Source: Pseudomonas sp. MYb118 (lineage in GTDB: Bacteria > Pseudomonadota > Gammaproteobacteria > Pseudomonadales > Pseudomonadaceae). Taken from it: DNA of 64,000 nt. A program made the translations under genes and the position numbers. The DNA lies in the NCBI RefSeq assembly GCF_040947875.1, contig NZ_JBFRXN010000004.1:372001-436000 (forward strand), given 5' to 3'. Numbering within the stretch: the stretch's first letter is position 1; every line of letters begins with the position of its first letter. Of this stretch, positions 1-8,260 are shown in pieces. The notes beneath the pieces are model-generated. The model ran no database searches. It was given only the letters and a program-made list of their open reading frames with translations, and had not been told where the DNA came from.

Positions 1-328
1 CGTATCGACTACCTGCATCGGCCAGGCGTGCAGCATGGGCGCATTCCTGCTGACCGCGGGTGCCCCAGGCAAGCGTTTCTGCCTGCCAAACTCGCGCGTG
101 ATGATTCACCAGCCACTGGGCGGTTTCCAGGGCCAGGCTTCGGACATCGAAATCCATGCCAAGGAAATCCTGTTCATTCGCGAGCGTCTGAACAAGCTGA
201 TGGCCCAGCACAGCGGGCGTACCCTTGAAGAAATCGAGCGCGATACCAACCGCGACAACTTCATGAGTGCAGAAGCGGCGCGTGAATACGGCTTGATCGA
301 TGAAGTGATCACTTCGCGCCCAGCGTAA
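1..328 (+). CDS. clpP: ATP-dependent Clp protease proteolytic subunit (3' part only)
   Basis: This is the C-terminal half of ClpP, the serine peptidase that forms the double-heptamer chamber fed by ClpX or ClpA. The window begins inside the gene; the reading frame is open from base 2. The nucleophile serine lies in the motif QACSMG, the catalytic histidine in MIHQP, and the catalytic aspartate region in IERDTNRD, so the visible part has a complete catalytic set. The protein ends EVITSRPA, as ClpP proteins usually do. The next gene is clpX, the usual partner order in Pseudomonas. Two GC-rich hairpins (around 351-373 and 372-393) lie between the genes and may partly attenuate read-through. The assignment is secure; only the start is missing. 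Confidence 0.97.
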   Translation, partial: VSTTCIGQACSMGAFLLTAGAPGKRFCLPNSRVMIHQPLGGFQGQASDIEIHAKEILFIRERLNKLMAQHSGRTLEEIERDTNRDNFMSAEAAREYGLIDEVITSRPA

Positions 329-441
329 AATAAGCGGCTCAAAATAAGGCGTGATCGGCGTGTCCGATCACCGGCGGGCTTGAAAAAGCCCGCAATAGCC
401 TTCATCTTGTGTTGCAAGCCTATCGGATTTGGATCGAACGA

Positions 442-1725
442 ATGACTGACACCCGCAACGGCGAGGACAACGGCAAGCTGCTCTATTGCTCCTTCTGTGG
501 CAAAAGCCAGCATGAAGTACGCAAGTTGATTGCCGGCCCCTCGGTCTTTATCTGCGACGAGTGCGTCGACCTGTGCAATGACATCATCCGTGAGGAGGTG
601 CAGGAAGCACAGGCCGAAAGCAGCGCGCATAAATTGCCTTCGCCTAAAGAAATCAGCGGCATTCTTGATCAGTATGTAATTGGTCAGGAACGCGCCAAGA
701 AGATTCTGGCCGTAGCGGTGTACAACCACTACAAGCGCCTGAATCAGCGTGACAAGAAGAATGACGACGTCGAACTCGGCAAGAGCAACATCTTGCTGAT
801 CGGCCCGACAGGCTCGGGTAAGACCCTGCTTGCCGAAACCCTGGCCCGCTTGCTGAACGTTCCGTTCACCATCGCCGACGCAACCACCCTCACCGAGGCG
901 GGTTACGTGGGTGAAGATGTCGAGAACATCATTCAGAAGCTGCTGCAGAAGTGCGACTACGACGTGGAAAAGGCCCAGATGGGCATCGTCTACATCGACG
1001 AGATCGACAAGATCTCGCGCAAGTCCGACAACCCGTCGATCACCCGGGACGTTTCCGGTGAAGGCGTGCAGCAGGCCCTGCTCAAGTTGATCGAAGGCAC
1101 GGTCGCTTCCGTTCCGCCGCAAGGTGGCCGCAAGCACCCGCAGCAGGAATTCCTGCAGGTCGACACCCGTAACATCCTGTTCATCTGCGGTGGCGCATTC
1201 TCGGGCCTCGAGAAGGTCATTCAGAACCGTTCCACCAAGGGTGGCATCGGTTTCAATGCAGAAGTACGCAGCAAGGAAGAAGGCAAGAAGGTGGGCGAGT
1301 CCCTGCGTGAAGTCGAGCCTGACGATCTGGTCAAGTTCGGTCTGATCCCGGAATTCGTCGGTCGTCTGCCGGTACTGGCCACGCTGGACGAGCTGGACGA
1401 AGCTGCATTGATGCAGATTCTCACCGAGCCGAAGAATGCGTTGACCAAACAGTATGCCAAGTTGTTCGAGATGGAAGGCGTGGACCTGGAATTCCGGGCC
1501 GACGCACTGAAATCGGTTGCCAAGCGTGCCCTGGAACGTAAAACCGGTGCCCGTGGCCTGCGATCGATTCTCGAAGGTGTATTGCTCGACACCATGTATG
1601 AAATCCCCTCGCAGTCCGAGGTGAGTAAAGTGGTGATCGACGAAAGCGTCATCGAAGGCAAGTCCAAGCCACTGTATATCTACGAAAACAGTGAGCCGAC
1701 TGCCAAGGCCGCGCCAGACGCTTAA
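442..1725 (+). CDS. clpX: ATP-dependent Clp protease ATP-binding subunit ClpX
   Basis: ClpX is an AAA+ unfoldase that recognises tagged proteins and threads them into ClpP. The 427-aa product has the N-terminal zinc-binding domain with two CxxC pairs (YCSFCGK and ICDECVD), a Walker A motif GPTGSGKT, a Walker B region ending in DEIDKI, and the IGF-type loop segment GGIGFNAE expected for docking to ClpP. An upstream GTG (409) would extend the frame, but the ATG at 442 gives the standard N-terminus MTDTRNGE. The gene lies directly after clpP and is closed by a strong hairpin terminator at 1748-1767. Nothing is unusual in length or motifs. Confidence 0.98.
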   Translation: MTDTRNGEDNGKLLYCSFCGKSQHEVRKLIAGPSVFICDECVDLCNDIIREEVQEAQAESSAHKLPSPKEISGILDQYVIGQERAKKILAVAVYNHYKRLNQRDKKNDDVELGKSNILLIGPTGSGKTLLAETLARLLNVPFTIADATTLTEAGYVGEDVENIIQKLLQKCDYDVEKAQMGIVYIDEIDKISRKSDNPSITRDVSGEGVQQALLKLIEGTVASVPPQGGRKHPQQEFLQVDTRNILFICGGAFSGLEKVIQNRSTKGGIGFNAEVRSKEEGKKVGESLREVEPDDLVKFGLIPEFVGRLPVLATLDELDEAALMQILTEPKNALTKQYAKLFEMEGVDLEFRADALKSVAKRALERKTGARGLRSILEGVLLDTMYEIPSQSEVSKVVIDESVIEGKSKPLYIYENSEPTAKAAPDA

Positions 1726-1747
1726 GCGTCCCGCAGCTGGAATAGGG

Positions 1748-1776
1748 AAGGGGCCTTCGGGCCCCTTTGCTTTTTC
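1748..1776 (+). terminator. Rho-independent terminator after clpX
   Basis: An 8-bp stem AAGGGGCC / GGCCCCTT closed by a TTCG tetraloop is followed by a T-rich stretch. It separates clpPX from lon. Confidence 0.85.
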
Positions 1777-1886
1777 CGCGTTTTAACCCTGTCTTTGCGC
1801 TTGTTTTTTTTCAAGGCAGCCCCCATCTTGGTTTCAAGCTCAATTCCATCTGTTTCCGGCCTTGTGGCCGCCGTAGAGGCGAAATC

Positions 1887-4283
1887 ATGAAGACGACCAT
1901 CGAATTGCCTCTCCTGCCATTGCGTGATGTCGTGGTTTATCCGCACATGGTGATCCCGCTGTTCGTGGGGCGCGAGAAGTCCATCGAAGCCCTTGAGGCC
2001 GCGATGACGGGCGACAAGCAGATCCTCCTGCTGGCCCAGAGAAACCCTGCCGACGACGATCCGGGTGAAGAAGCACTTTATCGTGTGGGCACCATTGCTA
2101 CCGTCCTGCAACTGCTCAAGCTGCCTGATGGCACCGTCAAGGTGCTGGTCGAAGGCGAGCAGCGTGGCACCGTCGAACGCTTCAGCGAAGTGGACGGCCA
2201 CTGCCGTGCCGAAGTTTCGCTGATCGACGAAGTCGACGCCCCCGAGCGCGAATCCGAAGTGTTCGTGCGCAGCCTGCTGTCGCAGTTCGAACAATATGTG
2301 CAGTTGGGCAAGAAAGTCCCGGCTGAAGTCCTGTCTTCGCTCAACAGCATCGACGAGCCTGGCCGCCTGGTTGACACCATGGCTGCGCACATGGCCCTGA
2401 AGATCGAGCAGAAGCAGGAAATCCTCGAAATCATCGACTTGTCGGCCCGGGTCGAACACGTCCTGGCGCTGCTGGATGCCGAAATCGACCTGTTGCAGGT
2501 GGAAAAACGCATTCGTGGTCGCGTGAAGAAACAAATGGAGCGCAGCCAGCGCGAGTACTACCTGAATGAGCAGATGAAGGCCATTCAGAAGGAGCTCGGC
2601 GACAGCGACGAAGGCCACAATGAAATCGAAGACCTGAAAAAGCGCATCGACGCCGCCGGTCTGCCCAAGGACGCCCTGGCCAAGGCCCAGGCCGAGCTGA
2701 ACAAGCTCAAGCAGATGTCGCCGATGTCCGCCGAAGCCACCGTGGTGCGTTCCTACATCGACTGGCTGGTGCAGGTGCCGTGGAAGGCCCAGAGCAAGGT
2801 GCGACTGGACCTGGCGCGTGCCGAGGACATCCTCGACGCCGACCATTACGGCCTGGAAGAGGTCAAGGAACGCATCCTTGAATACCTCGCCGTGCAAAAG
2901 CGCGTGAAGAAGATTCGTGGCCCGGTGTTGTGCCTGGTCGGTCCTCCGGGTGTGGGTAAAACCTCCCTGGCGGAGTCGATTGCCCACGCCACCAACCGTA
3001 AATTCGTACGCATGGCCCTCGGTGGCGTGCGTGATGAAGCGGAAATCCGTGGTCATCGCCGGACATATATCGGTTCGATGCCAGGAAGATTGATTCAAAA
3101 GATGACAAAAGTGGGCGTGCGCAACCCGCTGTTCCTGCTCGATGAAATCGACAAAATGGGCAGCGACATGCGTGGCGATCCGGCGTCGGCGTTGCTGGAA
3201 GTGCTCGATCCTGAGCAGAACCACAACTTCAACGATCACTACCTGGAAGTCGACTACGACCTGTCGGATGTGATGTTCCTGTGCACCTCGAACTCGATGA
3301 ACATTCCGCCGGCGCTGCTGGACCGGATGGAAGTCATTCGCCTGCCGGGCTACACCGAAGACGAGAAGATCAACATCGCGGTCAAATACCTCACGCCCAA
3401 GCAGATCACGGCCAACGGCCTGAAAAAGGGCGAGCTGGAATTCGAGGAAGACGCGATCCGCGACATCATCCGCTACTACACCCGCGAGGCCGGTGTACGT
3501 GGGCTGGAGCGCCAGATTGCCAAGGTTTGCCGCAAGGCGGTCAAGGAGCATGCGCTGGAAAAACGCTTCTCGGTGAAGGTCACTTCGTCGATGCTCGAGG
3601 ACTTCCTCGGCGTGCGTAAATTCCGCTACGGCCTGGCCGAATCCCAGGATCAGATCGGTCAGGTGACCGGCCTGGCATGGACCCAGGTGGGCGGCGAACT
3701 GCTGACCATCGAAGCCGCTGTGGTACCGGGCAAGGGCCAGTTGATCAAGACCGGTTCTCTGGGTGACGTGATGGTCGAGTCGATCACCGCGGCCCAGACC
3801 GTCGTGCGCAGCCGCGCCAAGAGCCTGGGCATTCCCCTGGACTTCCACGAGAAACGCGACACGCACATCCACATGCCGGAAGGGGCGACCCCGAAGGACG
3901 GCCCGAGCGCGGGCGTGGGCATGTGCACGGCGCTGGTCTCGGCACTGACCAGCATTCCGGTGCGCGCCGATGTCGCGATGACTGGCGAAATCACCTTGCG
4001 TGGCCAGGTATTGGCGATTGGTGGCCTGAAAGAAAAACTGCTCGCGGCGCACCGCGGTGGTATCAAGACCGTGATCATTCCCGAAGAGAACGTACGTGAT
4101 CTGAAGGAAATTCCTGACAATATCAAGCAGGATCTGCAGATTAAACCGGTTAAATGGATTGACGAGGTCCTGCAAATTGCGCTGCAATACGCCCCGGAGC
4201 CCTTGCCCGATGTAGCTCCGGAGATAGTTGCAAAGGACGAAAAACGCGAGTCTGACTCTAAGGAAAGAATTAGCACGCATTAA
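1887..4283 (+). CDS. lon: ATP-dependent Lon protease
   Basis: Lon is a cytoplasmic AAA+ serine protease that degrades misfolded and regulatory proteins. The 798-aa product has the N-terminal substrate-binding domain (about residues 8-200), a coiled region, the Walker A motif GPPGVGKT at 352-359, and the C-terminal protease domain with the Ser-Lys dyad S674 (in PKDGPSAGVG) and K717 (in GGLKEKLL). The frame is open upstream to 1767, but the ATG at 1887, preceded by a purine-rich AGAGGCGAA, gives the standard start MKTTIELPLLPL. It sits between clpX and hupB as in other pseudomonads. Confidence 0.98.
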   Translation: MKTTIELPLLPLRDVVVYPHMVIPLFVGREKSIEALEAAMTGDKQILLLAQRNPADDDPGEEALYRVGTIATVLQLLKLPDGTVKVLVEGEQRGTVERFSEVDGHCRAEVSLIDEVDAPERESEVFVRSLLSQFEQYVQLGKKVPAEVLSSLNSIDEPGRLVDTMAAHMALKIEQKQEILEIIDLSARVEHVLALLDAEIDLLQVEKRIRGRVKKQMERSQREYYLNEQMKAIQKELGDSDEGHNEIEDLKKRIDAAGLPKDALAKAQAELNKLKQMSPMSAEATVVRSYIDWLVQVPWKAQSKVRLDLARAEDILDADHYGLEEVKERILEYLAVQKRVKKIRGPVLCLVGPPGVGKTSLAESIAHATNRKFVRMALGGVRDEAEIRGHRRTYIGSMPGRLIQKMTKVGVRNPLFLLDEIDKMGSDMRGDPASALLEVLDPEQNHNFNDHYLEVDYDLSDVMFLCTSNSMNIPPALLDRMEVIRLPGYTEDEKINIAVKYLTPKQITANGLKKGELEFEEDAIRDIIRYYTREAGVRGLERQIAKVCRKAVKEHALEKRFSVKVTSSMLEDFLGVRKFRYGLAESQDQIGQVTGLAWTQVGGELLTIEAAVVPGKGQLIKTGSLGDVMVESITAAQTVVRSRAKSLGIPLDFHEKRDTHIHMPEGATPKDGPSAGVGMCTALVSALTSIPVRADVAMTGEITLRGQVLAIGGLKEKLLAAHRGGIKTVIIPEENVRDLKEIPDNIKQDLQIKPVKWIDEVLQIALQYAPEPLPDVAPEIVAKDEKRESDSKERISTH

Positions 4284-4306
4284 TACGCATTTGCCTGGGG
4301 GGCTTG

Positions 4307-4335
4307 TTGACAGCTTTTTAGAGCCCTTGTTATAA
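4307..4335 (+). promoter_or_regulatory. Sigma70-type promoter of hupB
   Basis: A TTGACA box at 4307-4312 is separated by 17 bp from TTATAA at 4330-4335, about 100 bp upstream of the hupB start. It is a near-consensus promoter, consistent with the high expression expected of an HU gene. Confidence 0.75.
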
Positions 4336-4432
4336 AGCGGCTCTTATGGTGTCTGTAGGCCATTCAGCACTCGTTTTTGCTTTCACCAAAAAACTTAGAA
4401 TCATACTCAAATAGATATAAGGGGACTTTAGA

Positions 4433-4705
4433 GTGAACAAGTCGGAACTGATTGATGCTATCGCTGCATCCGCTGATATCCCGAAAGCAGCTGCTCAACG
4501 TGCGCTGGACGCTGTAACCGGCTCCATCACTACTGCTCTCCAGGCTGGTGATTCCGTTGTTCTGGTTGGCTTCGGCACTTTCTCCGTAACTGATCGTCCG
4601 GCTCGCGTTGGCCGTAACCCTCAGACCGGTAAGCAACTGCAGATCGCTGCTGCCAAAAAGCCAGGTTTCAAAGCCGGTAAAGCACTGAAAGACGCTGTCA
4701 ACTAA
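4433..4705 (+). CDS. hupB: Nucleoid protein HU (beta type)
   Basis: HU is a small basic histone-like protein that binds and bends DNA as a dimer. The 90-aa product starts at a GTG ([16 protein letters not shown]) preceded by the Shine-Dalgarno sequence AAGGGGAC. It contains the conserved region VGFGTFSV followed by RNPQTGK, which forms the DNA-clasping beta arm, and the C-terminal [12 protein letters not shown] typical of HU. It lies downstream of lon as in other Pseudomonas genomes and has its own promoter in the lon-hupB gap. Codon use looks highly biased, as expected for an abundant protein. Confidence 0.97.
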   Translation: MNKSELIDAIAASADIPKAAAQRALDAVTGSITTALQAGDSVVLVGFGTFSVTDRPARVGRNPQTGKQLQIAAAKKPGFKAGKALKDAVN

Positions 4706-4759
4706 GTACGAGTCAGGCTTCGGCCTGTCCCGGGTCGGGGTCATGCCTGATCTGGCAGC

Positions 4760-4835
4760 GGAGCGGTAGCCCAGTCGGCGTCGCCGACCCGAGACATCGA
4801 GGGTCGCAAATTCGAACCCTTGGTCCGCTCCGCCA
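4760..4835 (+). pseudogene. Degenerate tRNA-Asp-like gene
   Basis: This stretch is exactly 76 nt. It starts GGAGCGGTAG and ends with GGTCCGCTCCGCCA. The 7-bp acceptor stem (GGAGCGG with CCGCTCC), the discriminator G and an encoded CCA are intact and match the ends of bacterial tRNA-Asp. The 5' D-arm beginning (CAGTCGG) and a TTCGAAC T-loop-like heptamer are recognisable, but the T-loop is shifted by two bases, no proper T stem forms, and the anticodon region has a 10-nt loop without GTC in place. It is followed by an 11-bp terminator hairpin. I read it as a tRNA-Asp relic or tRNA-like RNA, not a working tRNA. Confidence 0.6.
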
Positions 4836-4843
4836 GTTACGAG

Positions 4844-4872
4844 AAGGCGCATCCTCGGATGCGCCTTTCTTC
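4844..4872 (+). terminator. Terminator downstream of the tRNA-like element
   Basis: AAGGCGCATCC pairs with GGATGCGCCTT across a two-base TC gap and is followed by TCTTCT. It could end hupB and tRNA-like transcripts before ppiD. Confidence 0.75.
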
Positions 4873-4938
4873 TATCCGGATTCTACCCACACTCCACGGT
4901 TGCATAATTTTTGAAGTTCAACCGTTCCTGGGGGACGC

Positions 4939-6810
4939 ATGCTGCAAAATATCAGGGACAATTCACAAGGCTGGATTGCCAAGACCATTATCGGGGTCAT
5001 CGTTGTACTGATGGCCTTGACCGGTTTCGACGCCATTTTTCAGGCCACGACGCACAAGAACGATGCGGCGAAGGTCAATGGTGACGAAATCACTCAGAAC
5101 GAGTTGAGCCAGGCGGTCGACATGCAACGCCGTCAGCTCATGCAACAGCTCGGCAAGGATTTCGATGCCTCCTTGCTCGACGAAAAAATGCTGCGCGACT
5201 CGGCCCTCAAGGGCCTGATCGACCGCAAGCTGCTGCTGCAAGGCGCGGAAAAATCCAAGTTCGCCTTCTCCGAAGCGGCGTTGGACCAGGTGATCCTGCA
5301 GACGCCTGAGTTCCAGGTGGACGGCAAGTTCAGCCCGGAGCGCTTCGACCAGGTCATCCGTCAACTCGGCTACAGCCGCATGCAGTTCCGCCAGATGCTG
5401 GCTCAGGAAATGCTGATCGGTCAGTTGCGTGCCGGTCTGGCGGGCAGTGGTTTCGTCACCGACGCCCAGGTACTGGCGTTCGCCCGTCTGGAAAAACAGA
5501 CCCGCGATTTCGCTTCCCTGGAAGTCAAGGCTGACCCGGCTGCCGTGAAGCTGACCGACGATGAGGTCAAGGCTTACTACGACGAGCACGCCAAGGAATT
5601 CATGACACCGGATCAGGTGATCATCGACTACATCGAATTGAAGAAGTCGTCCTTCTTCGATCAGGTCGCCGTCAAGGACGAAGACCTGCAGGCCGCCTAT
5701 CAGAAAGAAATCGCCAACCTGTCCGAGCAACGTCGGGCGGCGCACATTCTGATCGAAGTGAACGACAAGATGACCGAGGCGCAAGCCAAGGCCAAGATCG
5801 AAGAAGTTCAGGCGCGCCTGGCCAAGGGTGAGAAATTCGAGGCCCTGGCCAAGGAATTCTCCCAGGACCCGGGTTCGGCGAACAACGGTGGTGATCTCGG
5901 TTACGCCGGCCCTGGCGTCTACGATCCGGCGTTCGAAACCGCGCTGTATGCGCTGGCCAAGGACCAGGTGTCCGCGCCGGTACGTACCGATTTCGGTTAT
6001 CACCTGATCAAGCTGCTGGGTGTCGAAGCGCCGGAAGTCCCGACCTTCGCCAGCCTGAAAGACAAGCTGACCCGCGAGCTGAAAACCCAGCAGGTCGAGC
6101 AGCGTTTCGTCGAAGCGACCAAGCAACTGGAAGACTCGTCGTTCGAGTCCTCGGACCTGGCCCAGCCAGCTCAGGACCTGAAGCTGACCGTTCACACCTC
6201 CAAGCCGTTCGGTCGTGAAGGTGGCGAAGGCATTGCCGCCAATCGTGCCGTGCTGACCGCTGCGTTCAGCCCTGAAGTGCTGGATGAAGGTGCCAACAGC
6301 ACGGCCATCGAGCTCGATCCGGAAACCGTGGTCGTGCTGCGGGCCAAGGAACACCTGAAGCCGTCGCAACTGCCGCTGGAAAGTGTATCGGCTGCCATCC
6401 GTGGCCAGTTGACCAAGGAACACGCCAGCGCTGCTGCCAAGACCAAGGCTGACAAGCTGATCGCCGACCTGCGCGATGGCAAGGCACCGCTGGACAAGGC
6501 GATCGACGGCCAGAACTGGAAAGTCATCACCGCTGCGACGCGTGCTCAGGAAGGCGTTGACCCGACTGTGTTGCAGGCCCTGTTCCGCATGCCGAAACCG
6601 GCTGCCCAGGACAAGCCGACGTTCAGCAGTGTGACGCTGTCCGACGGCAGCCTGATGATCGTGCGCCTCAACGGTGTCAACGAAGCCGCGGCGCCGAGCG
6701 AAGAAGAGAAGTCGCAATACCGTCGCTTCCTCGCTTCGCGTGTCGGCCAGCAGGACTTTGCGGCGTATCGCAAGCAGCTGGAAGCCGAAGCGGACATCGA
6801 GCGCTACTGA
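4939..6810 (+). CDS. ppiD: Membrane-anchored periplasmic chaperone/foldase PpiD (SurA N-terminal and PpiC domains)
   Basis: PpiD is an inner-membrane protein whose periplasmic part assists newly translocated proteins near the Sec translocon. The 623-aa product has one N-terminal membrane segment (about residues 13-33, AKTIIGVIVVLMALTGFDAI), a SurA-like chaperone region, and a parvulin domain at about 265-360 recognisable by AAHILIEV, GDLGYAGPG and DFGYHLIKLL. The start ATG follows GGGGGAC. It follows hupB as in other gammaproteobacteria and ends before a clear terminator. Isomerase activity is weak or absent in well-studied PpiD proteins, so a chaperone role is the safer reading. Confidence 0.95.
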   Translation: MLQNIRDNSQGWIAKTIIGVIVVLMALTGFDAIFQATTHKNDAAKVNGDEITQNELSQAVDMQRRQLMQQLGKDFDASLLDEKMLRDSALKGLIDRKLLLQGAEKSKFAFSEAALDQVILQTPEFQVDGKFSPERFDQVIRQLGYSRMQFRQMLAQEMLIGQLRAGLAGSGFVTDAQVLAFARLEKQTRDFASLEVKADPAAVKLTDDEVKAYYDEHAKEFMTPDQVIIDYIELKKSSFFDQVAVKDEDLQAAYQKEIANLSEQRRAAHILIEVNDKMTEAQAKAKIEEVQARLAKGEKFEALAKEFSQDPGSANNGGDLGYAGPGVYDPAFETALYALAKDQVSAPVRTDFGYHLIKLLGVEAPEVPTFASLKDKLTRELKTQQVEQRFVEATKQLEDSSFESSDLAQPAQDLKLTVHTSKPFGREGGEGIAANRAVLTAAFSPEVLDEGANSTAIELDPETVVVLRAKEHLKPSQLPLESVSAAIRGQLTKEHASAAAKTKADKLIADLRDGKAPLDKAIDGQNWKVITAATRAQEGVDPTVLQALFRMPKPAAQDKPTFSSVTLSDGSLMIVRLNGVNEAAAPSEEEKSQYRRFLASRVGQQDFAAYRKQLEAEADIERY

Positions 6811-6836
6811 TGCCTGATTGAGTGTTGCGCTTTCCG

Positions 6837-6866
6837 AAAACCCCGGCCGAAAGGTCGGGGTTTTTT
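6837..6866 (+). terminator. Rho-independent terminator after ppiD
   Basis: An 8-bp stem CCCCGGCC / GGTCGGGG with a GAAA tetraloop is followed by six Ts and preceded by four As, so it may work in both directions. Confidence 0.9.
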
Positions 6867-7042
6867 GTCGGCGCAGGAAAATTCGCGCTGATGCTGTCTG
6901 TCAGCTGAAGCGTTTGGCGAAAGACTTTTTCCGGTAAATGCCGGTCAGTACACTTGTAACTGTTACAAGACACTATTCGATGCGACGCTAAGCAACGATC
7001 TGTTGCACAATACGCGCCGGACCGTTTTCCTCAGGATGCTCA

Positions 7043-7879
7043 ATGTTTAAATCATTTCCCGTACGGGTTGCCGGGCTGGCGTTGGTGCTGGCCGTCGCAG
7101 CCGGTTGCTCGTCGAAAAAGGCCGCGATCTACGAGCATGAGAACTTTGACGATTCCGGAACGTTTTCGCGCAATTACCCGGTGACCGACAAGCAGAGCTG
7201 CGAAGCCGCCCGCCGCGCGTTGCTCAGCCAGGGTTACATCATCACCAGCAGTGATCCGAAACTGATCTCCGGTCACAAGAGCTTCCAGCAGACCGGCGAA
7301 ACGCACATGGAGATCAGCTTCAACGTGGTCTGTGCCGACGACGGCAGCGAAGGGCACCATGCAACCATGTTCGCCAACGCGCTGCAGGACAGCTATGCGC
7401 TGAAGAAGAGCAGCAACTCCGCCAGCCTCGGGGTCGGGGTGCTGGGGTCCGTGTCGATGCCGATCGGTTCGTCGGATGATTCGATGGTCAAGGTTGCCAG
7501 CGAGACTGTTTCGTCCTCGAAGTTCTACGAGCGCTTCTTTGCCCTGGTCGAATCGTTCCTGCCGGCCGAAGCGAAGAAGGCTGCGCACATCGAAGAGAAA
7601 CCGAAAGCCGACCTGGGCGTGCCTGAAGCCCCGGTGACGCCAGCCGCGCCGCCAGCGCCGGAACCTGCGCCTGCTGCTGCGCCGGCGCCGGTAGCGGAGC
7701 CCGCGACACCGGCCGCCGAGCCTGCCGAACCCGCCGCTTCGCAACCGGTCGCGGCGCCGCCTGAGCCAGCCCCGGTGACGCCGGAACAAAGCACCGAGCC
7801 CGCACCGGCAACGGAAACCATCACGCCACCGCCGCCGTCGGATCTGCCACCGCCGAGCGAGCCGATTCCGGCGCTGTAA
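7043..7879 (+). CDS. Outer-membrane lipoprotein, DUF2242-like
   Basis: The 278-aa product begins with a lipoprotein signal (LALVLAVAAGCSSKK); the cysteine in AAGC would be acylated, and no Asp follows it, which favours outer-membrane sorting. Residues about 30-185 form a compact domain with conserved-looking cysteines that resembles the DUF2242 family known in Pseudomonas. The last roughly 90 residues are a low-complexity Pro/Ala/Glu tail (repeats of PAP, PEPA and PATPA type), perhaps a flexible spacer into the periplasm or cell wall. The gene is monocistronic: a terminator lies upstream and a REPIN downstream. No function can be given. Confidence 0.8.
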   Translation: MFKSFPVRVAGLALVLAVAAGCSSKKAAIYEHENFDDSGTFSRNYPVTDKQSCEAARRALLSQGYIITSSDPKLISGHKSFQQTGETHMEISFNVVCADDGSEGHHATMFANALQDSYALKKSSNSASLGVGVLGSVSMPIGSSDDSMVKVASETVSSSKFYERFFALVESFLPAEAKKAAHIEEKPKADLGVPEAPVTPAAPPAPEPAPAAAPAPVAEPATPAAEPAEPAASQPVAAPPEPAPVTPEQSTEPAPATETITPPPPSDLPPPSEPIPAL

Positions 7880-7897
7880 CCGGCCGCTCCCCCACCC

Positions 7898-7999
7898 CTG
7901 TAGGAGCGAGCTTGCTCGCGATGGTCGTCAACGATAACGCTGGGCATCTGACACCCCGCGGTGTTCTGGCTACCATCGCGAGCAAGCTCGCTCCTACAG
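7898..7999. repeat. REPIN (two inverted REP palindromes)
   Basis: Two inverted copies of the REP palindrome (GTAGGAGCGAGC..GCTCGCGAT) flank a spacer of about 55 bp. Related palindromes recur throughout the window, and no REP-associated transposase (RAYT) gene is present here. Confidence 0.9.
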
Positions 8000-8170
8000 G
8001 GGAGGGGGCGTGCGCAACGAAGCAAAAAATCCCGTGATAAATTCCTGACCCGCTGCTACGTTTTATCAGTAGCGACGAGCTGTCGTGCGCGAGTCATTTT
8101 TCTTTCACGTTGGCACTTTAGGCTCAAGTTGCAGGTCAGTTATCCAGACCACTTAAACAGAGGAATCACC

Positions 8171-8257
8171 ATGGACGAATATCAGGAAGAACTGCTCGAA
8201 TTCCAGGCCTTTGAACTCGACCCGGTCGAGCCGGCTGAAGACGCTACCGAGCTGTAG
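8171..8257 (+). CDS. 28-aa acidic small protein
   Basis: The ORF has an ATG 5 bases after a good Shine-Dalgarno sequence (AGAGGAATC) and encodes MDEYQEELLEFQAF followed by an acidic tail ending DATEL. Ten of the 28 residues are Asp or Glu, and there are no basic residues. It stands alone in the same direction as the lipoprotein gene, with about 170 bp of non-REP sequence in front that could hold a promoter. It ends 3 bp before the convergent AraC gene. I do not recognise the family. The clean ribosome-binding site and the peptide composition argue for real translation, but a single example cannot prove it. Confidence 0.5.
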   Translation: MDEYQEELLEFQAFELDPVEPAEDATEL

Positions 8258-8260
8258 GCA

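Noticed and set aside
1722..4280. A very long open frame (about 850 codons) on the minus strand opposite lon
   Set aside because: It mirrors the lon codons in high-GC DNA, has a composition rich in His, Arg and Gln, lacks a ribosome-binding site and matches no family.
4760..4835. Functional tRNA-Asp
   Set aside because: The T stem does not form, the anticodon loop is too long and GTC is not in the anticodon position.
8109..8135. Sigma54-like promoter (TTGGCAC ... TTGCA) upstream of the 28-aa ORF
   Set aside because: The GG and GC elements are about 17 bp apart instead of 10, so the spacing does not fit.
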